Under the pieces are notes generated by a model. The model had not been told where the DNA came from. It searched no databases and was given only the letters and a program-made list of their open reading frames with translations. A stretch of DNA of 43,417 nt from an uncultured Candidatus Melainabacteria bacterium (GTDB lineage Bacteria > Cyanobacteriota > Vampirovibrionia > Gastranaerophilales > Gastranaerophilaceae), in the NCBI GenBank assembly GCA_949741915.1, contig CATJOM010000093.1:1-43417 (forward strand), read 5' to 3'. Within the stretch, counting starts at the first letter, position 1. Every line of letters begins with the position of its first letter. Below, piece after piece: positions 1 to 8,040 of the stretch. The position numbers were made by a program, and so were the translations under genes.

Positions 1-9
1 CAAAAAATT

Positions 10-82
10 TGGCGCGTCTCGGAATCGAACCAAGGACACGGGGATTTTCAGTCCCCTGCTCTACCAACTGAGCTAACGCGCC
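10..82 (-). tRNA. tRNA-Phe (anticodon GAA)
   Basis: On the minus strand this stretch folds as a full cloverleaf. The acceptor stem pairs GGCGCGT (76-82) with ACGCGCC (11-17), the D-arm carries the usual AGCTCAGTTGGTAGAGC, and the anticodon stem GGGGA/TCCCC encloses loop CTGAAAA, so the anticodon is GAA. The T-arm loop is TTCGATT and the discriminator base is A at position 10. The CCA tail is not encoded and must be added after transcription. A good promoter lies about 160 bp upstream on the same strand. Confidence 0.97.
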
Positions 83-188
83 AAATCTATTTAGTTTTCA
101 ATCATCGGGTGTTAGCTCAGTTGGTCAAATTTTTGTTGGTTTCTCAAGTTCAACCAAGGCTAACGCGCCAAATCTATTTAGTTTTCAA
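72..188. repeat. 30-bp direct repeat plus inverted tRNA fragment beside tRNA-Phe
   Basis: A 30-bp segment (72-101) covering the first bases of tRNA-Phe and its upstream flank recurs exactly at 159-188. Between the copies, 111-125 is an exact reverse complement of the tRNA-Phe D-arm at 63-77. Next to the second copy, 142-158 resembles a decayed T-arm. This looks like a scrambled partial duplication of the tRNA gene. No anticodon arm is present, so the remnant cannot be a functional tRNA. Confidence 0.7.
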
Positions 189-239
189 ATTTTCAATTAA
201 GGTTTTAAGCTATACTCGCAAATTCAAAAAGCTTCTTAT

Positions 240-267
240 ATAATACCAATTAAAGATTTTAAGTCAA
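240..267 (-). promoter_or_regulatory. Promoter for the tRNA-Phe transcript
   Basis: On the minus strand, -35 TTGACT (262-267) and -10 TATTAT (240-245) are separated by 16 bp. Transcription would start near 233 and cross the tRNA-like remnant at 109-188 before reaching tRNA-Phe, so the primary transcript would have a leader of about 150 nt to be removed by RNase P. This is the only recognisable signal in the 300-bp stretch between the tRNA and the next gene, apart from the remnant. Confidence 0.5.
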
Positions 268-383
268 TACTTTTTTAGATGTTTGCTTGAGTTGTATATA
301 AGCTTTGCGTTTTGCCTAAAATACCTATACTGCAAGGATTTTACTCATTTCACCATTTGTTTTGAATATATTTATGTGGAATT

Positions 384-1532
384 TTAATTTATGCAATTTT
401 GAATATCTTTCATTAGCGGGTTTAAAAAAACACTGTATTCATCCAGCAGAGCTTTTTGACCCCTTGTAGGCACTCCGTTTTTTGTGCAGCACAGGGCATG
501 AAGTCCTTTATTTAAAGCTTCCACAGCATCTGCATTCTGGTCTTTATCCATATCTTGCAATGCATCTATGAAAAAGTCCTTAAAAAGCCTTCCTTCATTG
601 TCTTTGTGCATAAGAACGCTGTACAAAATTGCAGGATAATCTTCTAATGCTTCGTTTAAATCCTCAATATCTCCAGGATGAGTCAATATTGTTGAGATGT
701 ATCGCCCCTTTGTATCGGGTATGTTGTGCAGAGCTGCTATATTGTCTTTTGTGCAGAAGACATTAAGGCACCTGTATGTGTCAAGAGAGCTTGAATTGTA
801 AATGTTTTCGCTTGTTGGCAGGGTTTCTTTTGGTTGCGAATTAAGGCATAAGTATGCCATTTCATCGGGGTTTAGGCCGGTAAATATTTTTTTGTATTTG
901 TGAAGGTCAACGTGCTCTGTTTTTATAAGTTTTGCAAGCTGCTGAAGCCTTTTAATGTTTTTTAGCTCTTTGTTTGTTTTGTATAGAAATCTGGATTTTA
1001 AGTCGGGAAAATCTTCTAGGCATTCATGTATTGTGCCCATTAGCTCTAGATATTCATTTGTATTCCATGAATTTTCTATAACACTTTGTTTTCTTTCATT
1101 TTTTGAAAATAGCGCCATTTCAAGGAGCTCTTCCCTCCTATACTCATCACCGCGAAAGCATGTGTCGATAGCTTTGAAATATTGGATGGCAAAATTTGTT
1201 GAAGCTTCTGGTGTTGAGTTTATTCCAAAAAACAAAATTTTATGCATTTTTTCATCATCATAGCCATAGCTTCTAAATAAGGCGGCAAGGCAGTTTTCTT
1301 TATCGCTGTTTAATAATTGCGGCGCATGTAAAATATAATTTAACAATATTGAGTCGTTATCATCCGGAAAATGTGCCCTATTGGTTGATTTGCGGTTAGA
1401 GCCGAATGAAATAGTATCATCCAGTAATTGTTTTTTGTACTTAATGCAATAATGTCTTGTGGTATCAAATGCTTTTGATGTTTGTTTTTGTATTCCAAAA
1501 TGCTTTGTTGTTATGGCCGGTAAAATATGCAT
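384..1532 (-). CDS. Unknown protein with N-terminal DTISFGSN box
   Basis: A 382-residue protein with no family I recognise. It has no signal peptide or membrane segment and is predicted mainly helical and charged. Near its N terminus it carries an HFG triplet (about residue 11) and the box DTISFGSN (residues 39-46). The kinase-fold protein at 5260-6261 has a closely similar pair (SFR near residue 11, DTLSFSGN at 34-41), which suggests a shared sorting or anchoring signal or family-specific leader. The start is supported by GAGGA five bases before the ATG. It stands alone between the tRNA region and an alcohol dehydrogenase. Function unknown. Confidence 0.75.
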   Translation of the reverse strand: MHILPAITTKHFGIQKQTSKAFDTTRHYCIKYKKQLLDDTISFGSNRKSTNRAHFPDDNDSILLNYILHAPQLLNSDKENCLAALFRSYGYDDEKMHKILFFGINSTPEASTNFAIQYFKAIDTCFRGDEYRREELLEMALFSKNERKQSVIENSWNTNEYLELMGTIHECLEDFPDLKSRFLYKTNKELKNIKRLQQLAKLIKTEHVDLHKYKKIFTGLNPDEMAYLCLNSQPKETLPTSENIYNSSSLDTYRCLNVFCTKDNIAALHNIPDTKGRYISTILTHPGDIEDLNEALEDYPAILYSVLMHKDNEGRLFKDFFIDALQDMDKDQNADAVEALNKGLHALCCTKNGVPTRGQKALLDEYSVFLNPLMKDIQNCIN

Positions 1533-1639
1533 AAAATCCTCAATGTTTTTATTTTTTGTTAAAAATCATAAATATTTTTTGTTGCCAGAAATATGCACAT
1601 ATGTTATAAAACTTTACAAAGATAAAATCTGCAGGTTGC

Positions 1640-2677
1640 CTAGTTTTCTAAAAGTACCTTTATTGCTTCACCATTTTTGTGCATTTCAAGGGCTTTTTTA
1701 GCATATTTCATCTGCATTTTTTTGGTAATTAATTTTTCTACATCGACCTTGCCTGTTGAAATTAAATCAAGCGCTTCTCTAAAATATTTTGGTGTATGGT
1801 GAAACACACTGATAACATTTACTTCATCATAATGAATGCGTCGCGTGTCAATATTTACAGTAGTTCCAGACGAGCAACCTCCGAAAAGATGCACTACTCC
1901 GCCTCTTCGAACTAAGCTAAACATCGCCTCCCAAATTTCAGGTAGCCCTACGCATTCTACAGCCACATCCAGCCCGCGTTTTTCGGGTGTCATACAAAGT
2001 ATAATTTCTTTTGGGTCGGGATATTTTTTTAAATCTATAATTTCATCCGCCTTTGCAAATTCCTCTGCAGCCTTTAGTTTTAGAGGATTTCTACCCATGG
2101 CGATAACTTTTGCGCCCTTTAATTTTGCAAGGCGTGCAAACATAAGCCCTATGGGGCCAATTCCGACAATCCCTACTGTATCTCCTTCTCTAATCGGGGT
2201 TCTGGCTATGCCATGAGCTACATTTGCAAGCGGTTCTGAAAAAGCAGCTTTTTTAAAGGAAATTCCATCAGGAATTTTAATTAGATTTTTTTCTACAATT
2301 CTCTTTGGAATCGTTATATATTGGGCGTATGCTCCATTTAAAAGGTCTAAATTTTCGCATAAATTTTCTTCATTTCTTTGGCAGAAAAAGCATTCTCCGC
2401 ATGGGGCTGAATTTGCCGCCACAACTCTGTCTCCTGGGTTAAAATCTTTAACATTTTCGCCAAGCTTAAAGATGGTGCCTGAAAATTCATGCCCAAACCC
2501 TGAAGGAGTTTCTTTAATGAGCAGAGGGTGTCCACGTCTGTAGGTTTTTACGTCTGTTCCGCAGGTAAGCGCTGCCTCTACCTTTACGATTACTTCTCCC
2601 TCTGCGGGCTCATTGACGTTTACTTCCTCGTATCTTATGTCAAGGGGTGCATAATACCTGACTGCCTTCATTTTCAT
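1640..2677 (-). CDS. Zinc-dependent MDR alcohol/polyol dehydrogenase
   Basis: Medium-chain dehydrogenase/reductase of about 345 residues, probably a cytosolic NAD(P)-dependent oxidoreductase acting on an alcohol or polyol (sorbitol/threonine dehydrogenase-like). Catalytic-zinc residues appear in LTCGTDVK and GFGHEFSG. The structural-zinc cysteines lie in CGECFFCQRNEENLC. The cofactor-binding motif is GIVGIGPIGL. I chose ATG 2677 because it overlaps the upstream stop as ATGA, the mark of translational coupling; a TTG twelve bases earlier is possible. It is co-transcribed with the related dehydrogenase 2674-3732, so the two may catalyse consecutive or redox-balanced steps. The substrate cannot be read from sequence. 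Confidence 0.88.
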   Translation of the reverse strand: MKMKAVRYYAPLDIRYEEVNVNEPAEGEVIVKVEAALTCGTDVKTYRRGHPLLIKETPSGFGHEFSGTIFKLGENVKDFNPGDRVVAANSAPCGECFFCQRNEENLCENLDLLNGAYAQYITIPKRIVEKNLIKIPDGISFKKAAFSEPLANVAHGIARTPIREGDTVGIVGIGPIGLMFARLAKLKGAKVIAMGRNPLKLKAAEEFAKADEIIDLKKYPDPKEIILCMTPEKRGLDVAVECVGLPEIWEAMFSLVRRGGVVHLFGGCSSGTTVNIDTRRIHYDEVNVISVFHHTPKYFREALDLISTGKVDVEKLITKKMQMKYAKKALEMHKNGEAIKVLLEN

Positions 2678-3732
2678 ACTTTTATACAAGCCTTAAAAAT
2701 CTTATTCAACATAGTATCATTAACTGCTTCAGCTAAATTGTCAAGGGCGTAATTTGTGGATACGCCTGTTAAGTCAATCCAGCCTTGCTTTATAAGCTCA
2801 AAAGATAGTGCTAAATCAACAGGGGCGGGAGAATAACTGCCTAAAATCGTTAATTCTTTGTAATAAATATCATTGTTTCTATATCCAAAATCCCCTTGCA
2901 CAGAAGAGAATACGACGATTTTTCCGCCATCCTTGATATATTCAAGCGCTGTATCGATTGCACTATGTGAGCCGGATGTCATAAAAATGGTGTCATAGCG
3001 TAGGTTTTGGTCAAATTTAACACCATATTTCGCAGCTAAATCTTGTCTTTTGGGATTGATATCATATCCAAAAGCCTCTATATTAAAGGCTTTGAGGCCC
3101 AATGACATCAATAGTCCGATAGAGCCCAATCCTATTACAAGTGCTTTGTGGCGCGGGTTTTCAGTGCATTTTACAAATTCGTTTTTTTCATTTTTTGTCA
3201 TATCGTTTTTGCCGCAAAAATCGTATCCGGCGCGCCTTATAGCCCTGATGCAGCAGGCAAAAGGCTCGACAAATGTGACATTTTCAATATCGAGTTCCTT
3301 AGGAACCTTGAAAACAGTGTTTTTTAGGTGGCCTTCACTAACATAGATGTATTCGCTAAATCCAGCAGGGCTGATATTCACTGCCTTAAAGGTTTTGCAC
3401 ATAGAATGATTGCCGTTTTTGCACATATCGCAGGAGTTGCAGGGATAATGATGTCCTAAACACACAATGTCACCAGCCTTAAAGGGCATTGCATTATCAT
3501 TATAATAAGAATTTCCAATAATTTCTGTATTAATTTCAACAATTTTGCCAACAACCTCATGCCCTAAAATTACCTTGGAATCAGGGTTTTTGGCGGCATC
3601 TTTAATTTTTACAATGTCAGAGCCGCAAAGACCACAGGTAAGAACCTTGATAATTGCCCCTTTCTCAGTCAGAATGGGCTTTTCCATCTCTACTATTTTT
3701 ATTTTTCCGTTTTTTAAAATTGCACTTTTCAT
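2674..3732 (-). CDS. Zinc-dependent MDR alcohol dehydrogenase
   Basis: A 352-residue medium-chain dehydrogenase. The catalytic-zinc motif is CGLCGSD with LGHEV, the structural-zinc cluster is CNSCDMCKNGNHSMC, and the Rossmann motif is VIGLGSIGLL. It is a paralogue of the gene that follows it and overlaps that gene by four bases, so they form one transcript. The only gene upstream on the strand is a 55-residue pilin-like peptide whose stop lies 29 bp before this start. No strong Shine-Dalgarno precedes the ATG. The substrate is unknown; a sugar alcohol or amino alcohol is likely from the family. Confidence 0.88.
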   Translation of the reverse strand: MKSAILKNGKIKIVEMEKPILTEKGAIIKVLTCGLCGSDIVKIKDAAKNPDSKVILGHEVVGKIVEINTEIIGNSYYNDNAMPFKAGDIVCLGHHYPCNSCDMCKNGNHSMCKTFKAVNISPAGFSEYIYVSEGHLKNTVFKVPKELDIENVTFVEPFACCIRAIRRAGYDFCGKNDMTKNEKNEFVKCTENPRHKALVIGLGSIGLLMSLGLKAFNIEAFGYDINPKRQDLAAKYGVKFDQNLRYDTIFMTSGSHSAIDTALEYIKDGGKIVVFSSVQGDFGYRNNDIYYKELTILGSYSPAPVDLALSFELIKQGWIDLTGVSTNYALDNLAEAVNDTMLNKIFKACIKV

Positions 3733-3761
3733 AGTTTTACAAAATCGTCAAAATCCTTTAT

Positions 3762-3929
3762 TTACGGTGCCATGGGAGGAATTGTCAGTATTCTCTCTTC
3801 CGTTTTTATACCGAAAACTGCACTGGAGCCTATATTTGCGAAATTAAACGCGCTAATTACAACTATGGCAAAGAATACAGTCAATACTGCCAAAAAAACA
3901 TATTCTATCATAGTTTGGGCTCTTTTCAT
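3762..3929 (-). CDS. Flp/Fap pilin-like small membrane protein
   Basis: A 55-residue minus-strand frame. It begins MKRAQTMIEYVFLAVL, runs into a single hydrophobic helix of about 22 residues, and ends with a short polar tail. The QTMIEY...LA...VF pattern at the start of the helix matches Flp-type (type IVb) pilins, in which a prepilin peptidase cuts just ahead of such a segment; the normal glycine before the cut is absent here. No Tad/Flp assembly genes are nearby. The -10 box TATAAT (3936-3941) ends six bases before the ATG, so the mRNA would be leaderless. It lies upstream of the two dehydrogenases. Either a lone minor pilin or a small membrane protein. Confidence 0.6.
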   Translation of the reverse strand: MKRAQTMIEYVFLAVLTVFFAIVVISAFNFANIGSSAVFGIKTEERILTIPPMAP

Positions 3930-3943
3930 GATAAAATTATACT
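3915..3943 (+). promoter_or_regulatory. Leaderless promoter of the Fe-S protein gene, overlapping a divergent promoter
   Basis: -35 TTGGGC (3915-3920), 17-bp spacer, -10 TATACT (3938-3943), then exactly seven bases to ATG 3951, so the predicted first transcribed base is the A of the start codon. The same eight bases ATTATACT read on the other strand give TATAAT (3936-3941), six bases before the divergent ATG at 3929. One shared AT core therefore seems to serve both directions, with both messages leaderless. Confidence 0.55.
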
Positions 3944-3950
3944 ACGAATT

Positions 3951-5042
3951 ATGGATATGGATAAAAAAACACAGGAAGATATTATAAAATGCTCAAGATG
4001 TGGGCTATGTGCGGATGTTTGCCCTGTCTATAAGGCAAAACGCACCGAAAACACGCTTCTTCGTGGTAAATTTTTGCAGCTTTTGGGGCTAATTCGGGGA
4101 GATTTAAAATGGTCAAATGCCATAAAATCAAGTATAGCTTACTGTTTGGGCTGCGAAAAGTGCAAAACGCAGTGCCCGTCAGGCGTTAGTGTGCTTGAAA
4201 TTTTTGAAAAAATAAAACATGAAAATTTAACCTGGTTTGAAAAAATTTTGTATGGAAAATTTATCTTTAAAATTAAGATTTTTATTTTAAAAGTGTTTTA
4301 TGGGGCTAAACATCCAGTAAAATCAATACTTAGAGGCAAAAAATCGCACGTGCAGAAAATGTCAAAAAGTGTTATTCATTTTAATGGATGCCTATCTAAG
4401 TGTATCAATCCTGGGTTTCGGCTACCTTTTGAGTTTTTTGAGGGTGATTTTGAGTGCTGTGGTATACCATATAAAAGTAAGGGAAACTTAGATGAATACA
4501 GAGCTGTAGCTTTACGTAACGCCCAAAAGATAGAAAAGACGGATGCTTTGATTGTCTTTAACTGTGCAACATGCTTGTCAACAGTGAGATTGCACGAATT
4601 CAATAATCCTAAAACTAAAGACAGGCTTGTGTTTTACACTGATTTGTATAAAGAGTTTTTAAAAAACAACAAATTGACGTCTAAAAGGCCTTTAACTGTT
4701 ACCTTTCACTATCCCTGCCACCTGAAAAGCGCCGGTATAAGCCTATCTGACGTTGAGGATATTTTAAAATCAATAGAAAATGTAGCATATAAAAAGCTTG
4801 AAAACCCAGATGAGTGCTGCGGTTTCGGTGGTGATTTTTTCCTTTGTCATCCAAAAACAGCCAGTTTTTTATCTATACAAAAAATTGATGATGTTATAAA
4901 AACTGGAGCAGATATTGTCTTAACTGCTTGCCCTACCTGCCTTTGGAGCCTTAAGTACGGCTTAAAAGCTCGTCATATTAAGAATATTAAGGCTTATGAT
5001 ATGGCTGAATTTCTTTATAGTCTTGACTTTCACGCTAGCTAA
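3951..5042 (+). CDS. GlcF/LutA-like (Fe-S)-binding oxidoreductase subunit
   Basis: A 363-residue electron-transfer protein. Two classical 4Fe-4S motifs sit at the N terminus (C14-C17-C20-C24 and C65-C68-C71-C75). Two CCG domains follow, visible as NGCLSKC...ECCGIPY and HYPCHLKS...ECCGFGG, with a final TACPTC. This order is that of glycolate oxidase subunit GlcF, LutA and heterodisulfide reductase HdrD relatives. Such proteins pass electrons from a flavin dehydrogenase, but no flavoprotein partner is encoded next to it. ATG 3951 is chosen over TTG 3915 because a promoter with -10 TATACT ends seven bases before it. Substrate uncertain. Confidence 0.85.
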   Translation: MDMDKKTQEDIIKCSRCGLCADVCPVYKAKRTENTLLRGKFLQLLGLIRGDLKWSNAIKSSIAYCLGCEKCKTQCPSGVSVLEIFEKIKHENLTWFEKILYGKFIFKIKIFILKVFYGAKHPVKSILRGKKSHVQKMSKSVIHFNGCLSKCINPGFRLPFEFFEGDFECCGIPYKSKGNLDEYRAVALRNAQKIEKTDALIVFNCATCLSTVRLHEFNNPKTKDRLVFYTDLYKEFLKNNKLTSKRPLTVTFHYPCHLKSAGISLSDVEDILKSIENVAYKKLENPDECCGFGGDFFLCHPKTASFLSIQKIDDVIKTGADIVLTACPTCLWSLKYGLKARHIKNIKAYDMAEFLYSLDFHAS

Positions 5043-5259
5043 GAATTATTATGTGCTTAAAATTAATCAGATTATGTACAATTTTTTGTGCAAGACTGTA
5101 TATGAACTAAAAAATAAAATGTAAACTTTTGTTACAAAGCTTAATGCTGCATCAATATTACGGTTTCCTAATTTTGGGGTTTGAAAAATATTTTAACTAT
5201 CAAAATTAATTTTTCAGGTGTTTTATTAAGTTATATTTTACAAAAAGAAATGAGGAGTT

Positions 5260-6261
5260 ATGAATGTAACATTTTGCCAAAACTTTTCTTTTAGGGCTGC
5301 CGATAGGAATAATATAAATAATATTGCTCTTACTAAGTATAATAAGGTTCTATATTCAGATACACTTAGTTTTTCTGGTAATAGTATGAAGTTGGGCCAA
5401 TTTGAAACCTTTGTGCAAAAGTTTCAAAACATTTACGGCCCCGATATAACAAAAGGTTTACATAATATTGTTTCTGATATTGGCAATAAAATAGGCGAGG
5501 GTGCAGAAAAGGTTGTATATGCCATTCCAGGAGTTGACGATTTTGTTGCGGGAATTTTAAAGAAACAATCCTTTAGTGATGCACCTATGGCCAAGGTTCA
5601 AGATAAATTTCCAAATCATAATTTTTCACAGACACTAGGCTCAAACGGATCTGACCTGATTATTATGAAAAAAGTTAATGGCGAATCGCATTCTTTGCCT
5701 GACTGGGCTAAGAATTATCGGGCTGCAATTTATGATGGTGTCAATGTTCCAATAGATAAGGCAATATTATTTGTAAATCAAGCTGTTACAATATCAGATT
5801 TTCCTTTGGATTCTTATGTTGACTTTGCACAACAGGTAAAATATTTAACTAGTGTTAAAGAGAAGGTTGATATTTTTAATCCAAATAACGTGCTCATTGA
5901 CTATGGTGAGAAAAAATTCAACCTGATTGATTTAATGCCAAATTCTTCCAAGTTTTATCAAATTAAGCCTGAAATAAACTGTACGCGAGATATGGTAAAC
6001 GTATTGTCTGATGCGTTAATGCATAAAAGGTATATGGACGCGCTTAATAAGGATGGAGCTAGTAAGCTTTTTGAAGGAACGAAGAAAATAATTTCAAAAA
6101 CTCAACAGGCGGGGGATATTGCTGGGCTTAGTGATGATTCTTCTATCACATTTCAAACATATGATACACTTCAAAAGCTGCTTATAGCAAAGGGTAGGAA
6201 TCCAAAGTATGCAGAATCATATAAAGGTTTTCTAGATTTATACAGAGATTTTTTGAAGTAA
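5260..6261 (+). CDS. Kinase-fold protein with DTLSFSGN leader box
   Basis: A 333-residue protein showing the pattern of a protein-kinase/aminoglycoside-phosphotransferase fold. It has a glycine loop IGEGAEKVVY (78-87), a candidate ATP lysine at 101-102, a hinge-like LIIMKKVNGES (133-143), a catalytic-loop-like DIFNPNNVLID (204-214) with metal Asn, and NLIDL (221-225) where DFG would be. The spacing of the catalytic Asp is one residue longer than usual, so activity is uncertain. The N terminus has the SFR and DTLSFSGN elements shared with the protein at 384-1532. GAGGAG precedes the ATG. No partner genes are adjacent. The fold call is from motifs alone. Confidence 0.75.
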   Translation: MNVTFCQNFSFRAADRNNINNIALTKYNKVLYSDTLSFSGNSMKLGQFETFVQKFQNIYGPDITKGLHNIVSDIGNKIGEGAEKVVYAIPGVDDFVAGILKKQSFSDAPMAKVQDKFPNHNFSQTLGSNGSDLIIMKKVNGESHSLPDWAKNYRAAIYDGVNVPIDKAILFVNQAVTISDFPLDSYVDFAQQVKYLTSVKEKVDIFNPNNVLIDYGEKKFNLIDLMPNSSKFYQIKPEINCTRDMVNVLSDALMHKRYMDALNKDGASKLFEGTKKIISKTQQAGDIAGLSDDSSITFQTYDTLQKLLIAKGRNPKYAESYKGFLDLYRDFLK

Positions 6262-6281
6262 GATTTGATATTCTTTGAGCT

Positions 6282-6308
6282 GCTTAACATCAGAGATGTT
6301 GAAGCTTT
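6282..6308. terminator. Stem-loop terminator between convergent genes
   Basis: GCTTAACATC (6282-6291) pairs with GATGTTGAAGC (6295-6305) with one bulged G and a three-base loop, followed by TTTGTATATTTTATT. It lies just after the kinase-fold gene and ahead of the end of the convergent permease gene. Probably a rho-independent terminator for the plus-strand gene. Confidence 0.45.
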
Positions 6309-6356
6309 GTATATTTTATTGCGGAAAACCAATGAAAGTGGGTAATTTTTTAGGGC

Positions 6357-7358
6357 TTACAAATTAAAATAATGCTGTATAAGGGTTCGGATTTTATCGA
6401 AGTGATTGATTAAAAGCACCGTAACTATTGAAACACCAAGGCCAAATACGGTTTTAAGGAAATCTTTTACAACATGTTTATAAACTTTCTTTTGGGTTTC
6501 AAACCTGATTCTGTTGTACATTGCAACTTCTCTGCCTGCAAGAAGGCCGACAAATACCCAAGTGGTAGACATTGGAACATTGTTAACATGCTGAAAATAC
6601 ATTAAAATCAGCGCGTAAACAAAATCTATTATGGTGGCAGACCTTATATCTTGCGTATTGGTTTTGAGCTTAAGTATGTTTTGAATTTCGCCGCCTCTTT
6701 GATAACATACAATTCCAAGAAGAAGAACAAAGGCTAGCATGCATAAAGACATCTGCCATATATCCAGTTTTCTTGGAAGATAAACAAAAAGGTTTGCAGC
6801 ATCCTGCATTAACCATTGTGACCATAAAAATGCTGTTGCACCCCATTTGGCTATAATCCAGCGTTTTTGAGGTTTTCTATCTTTTGTGTAGAGGAAAACT
6901 TTTTCTACAGGCCTTGCTATTATAAAATAAAGAATAAATGAGCAAATAAAGGCCAAGATATAGCCAAAGAAAGACTTTGCAAGCATAAGCCCGATTACTG
7001 TGTTTGATGAAAAAACGCTTAAAATAAGGAATGTGGTTGAAACAGGGATTCCTTTTTTTGTTAAAAGAATGATAACAATAGGTGGAAGAACATGCCACCA
7101 GTAAAATTCATTTGCAAAAGGAATTTTTGCGAGCCTGCCAAATGCCATATCACCGTCATTAAAATACCAGCCCAGAACAAAGGTTAAAACGAGGACTGTG
7201 CCTGAAAATATCCACAGTACCCAGAACGGCCGGTTTTGATTGGCGGATAAAAATGTTCCTAAAGTTTGTATAACATCGTTTGAAACACAAGTATAAAGGG
7301 ATAAAAGAAACCCTAGAATCATATAAATATTGCTTGGTGTTAATGATATTGATGTCAT
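6357..7358 (-). CDS. PiT-like membrane permease
   Basis: A 333-residue inner-membrane protein with about nine or ten hydrophobic segments. It shows an internal duplication typical of the inorganic phosphate transporter (PiT) family: NDVIQTLGT then GIPVSTTFL in the first half, QDAANLFVYLP then NNVPMSTTWV in the second. In PiT proteins the ND..N..GT and STT motifs line the substrate site. It is shorter than bacterial PitA (about 500 residues), lacking the large cytoplasmic loop. It may carry phosphate or sulfate; the ion is inference. A STAS-like gene starts 388 bp upstream on the same strand. Confidence 0.65.
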   Translation of the reverse strand: MTSISLTPSNIYMILGFLLSLYTCVSNDVIQTLGTFLSANQNRPFWVLWIFSGTVLVLTFVLGWYFNDGDMAFGRLAKIPFANEFYWWHVLPPIVIILLTKKGIPVSTTFLILSVFSSNTVIGLMLAKSFFGYILAFICSFILYFIIARPVEKVFLYTKDRKPQKRWIIAKWGATAFLWSQWLMQDAANLFVYLPRKLDIWQMSLCMLAFVLLLGIVCYQRGGEIQNILKLKTNTQDIRSATIIDFVYALILMYFQHVNNVPMSTTWVFVGLLAGREVAMYNRIRFETQKKVYKHVVKDFLKTVFGLGVSIVTVLLINHFDKIRTLIQHYFNL

Positions 7359-7392
7359 ATTCCAAGCTTATTTTAGCAAAAAAATATTTAAA

Positions 7393-7746
7393 TCAAACAA
7401 TATGAAAATTTCTCTTAACAAATTGTCTTTTTTTTGACATAAAATCGGCTTCTGATAAAAATACAGGAGGCAAAAAACCTTTTGATGCAAGAGAAAGCCA
7501 TGCTAAAAGACTGGGAGAAATTGATAGAATATTTAGATTATGTGTATGTGTGAAGCTTAAAAAATTTATGCTGGAAATGGCTGCCACATTATCTAGATTT
7601 ATTGCTATTCGTGCTTTTGTATTTTTAATTTTTGAAATTATGTCATGGATTTCATTCAGAACGCTGTCATCTAAATTTACATCTGAGTTTTTGTTAAGAA
7701 TATTAAGAATGTATTTTCCATTCTTTTTGATTGTTGTTACAGTCAT
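7393..7746 (-). CDS. STAS-like small protein
   Basis: A 117-residue protein. Its middle, ARIAINLDNVAAISSINFLSF, resembles the strand-turn-helix around the phosphoacceptor serine of STAS domains (anti-anti-sigma factors and transporter tails), and the later KGFLPPVFLSEADF fits the last strand and helix. The similarity is weak. ATG 7746 is preferred over ATG 7752 because AAGG then lies six bases upstream. It precedes the PiT-like permease, so it might act on that permease or be a free STAS regulator. No anti-sigma kinase is nearby. Confidence 0.5.
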   Translation of the reverse strand: MTVTTIKKNGKYILNILNKNSDVNLDDSVLNEIHDIISKIKNTKARIAINLDNVAAISSINFLSFTHTHNLNILSISPSLLAWLSLASKGFLPPVFLSEADFMSKKRQFVKRNFHIV

Positions 7747-8040
7747 AGTCATCCTTTTGGCTTTTGCGGGTTGTTTGTGGCTACAGCAGCTTGTAGATTT
7801 ATTCTATAAATATTTTTTGTAAGAATATTATAGTTTGCAACAAGATGCAGTTTGCTGTAAAGCAAGTGCATTTTAATTTTTAATTATTAAAATTATATAC
7901 ATTTTTTATTTTTTCTTAAATCGAGCGGAAGTTATAAATATATTAAACTTTAGTATAATTTTTTAATTATTTGAATTTTTGTCACGTTATGTTAAGATTA
8001 TTACAAAGTAACAATTTAATAACAGACGGAATAAAATTTT

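Noticed and set aside
3772-3987. Plus-strand 71-residue hydrophobic frame
   Set aside because: It is the opposite strand of the pilin-like gene 3762-3929 and runs into the Fe-S protein start; no ribosome site.
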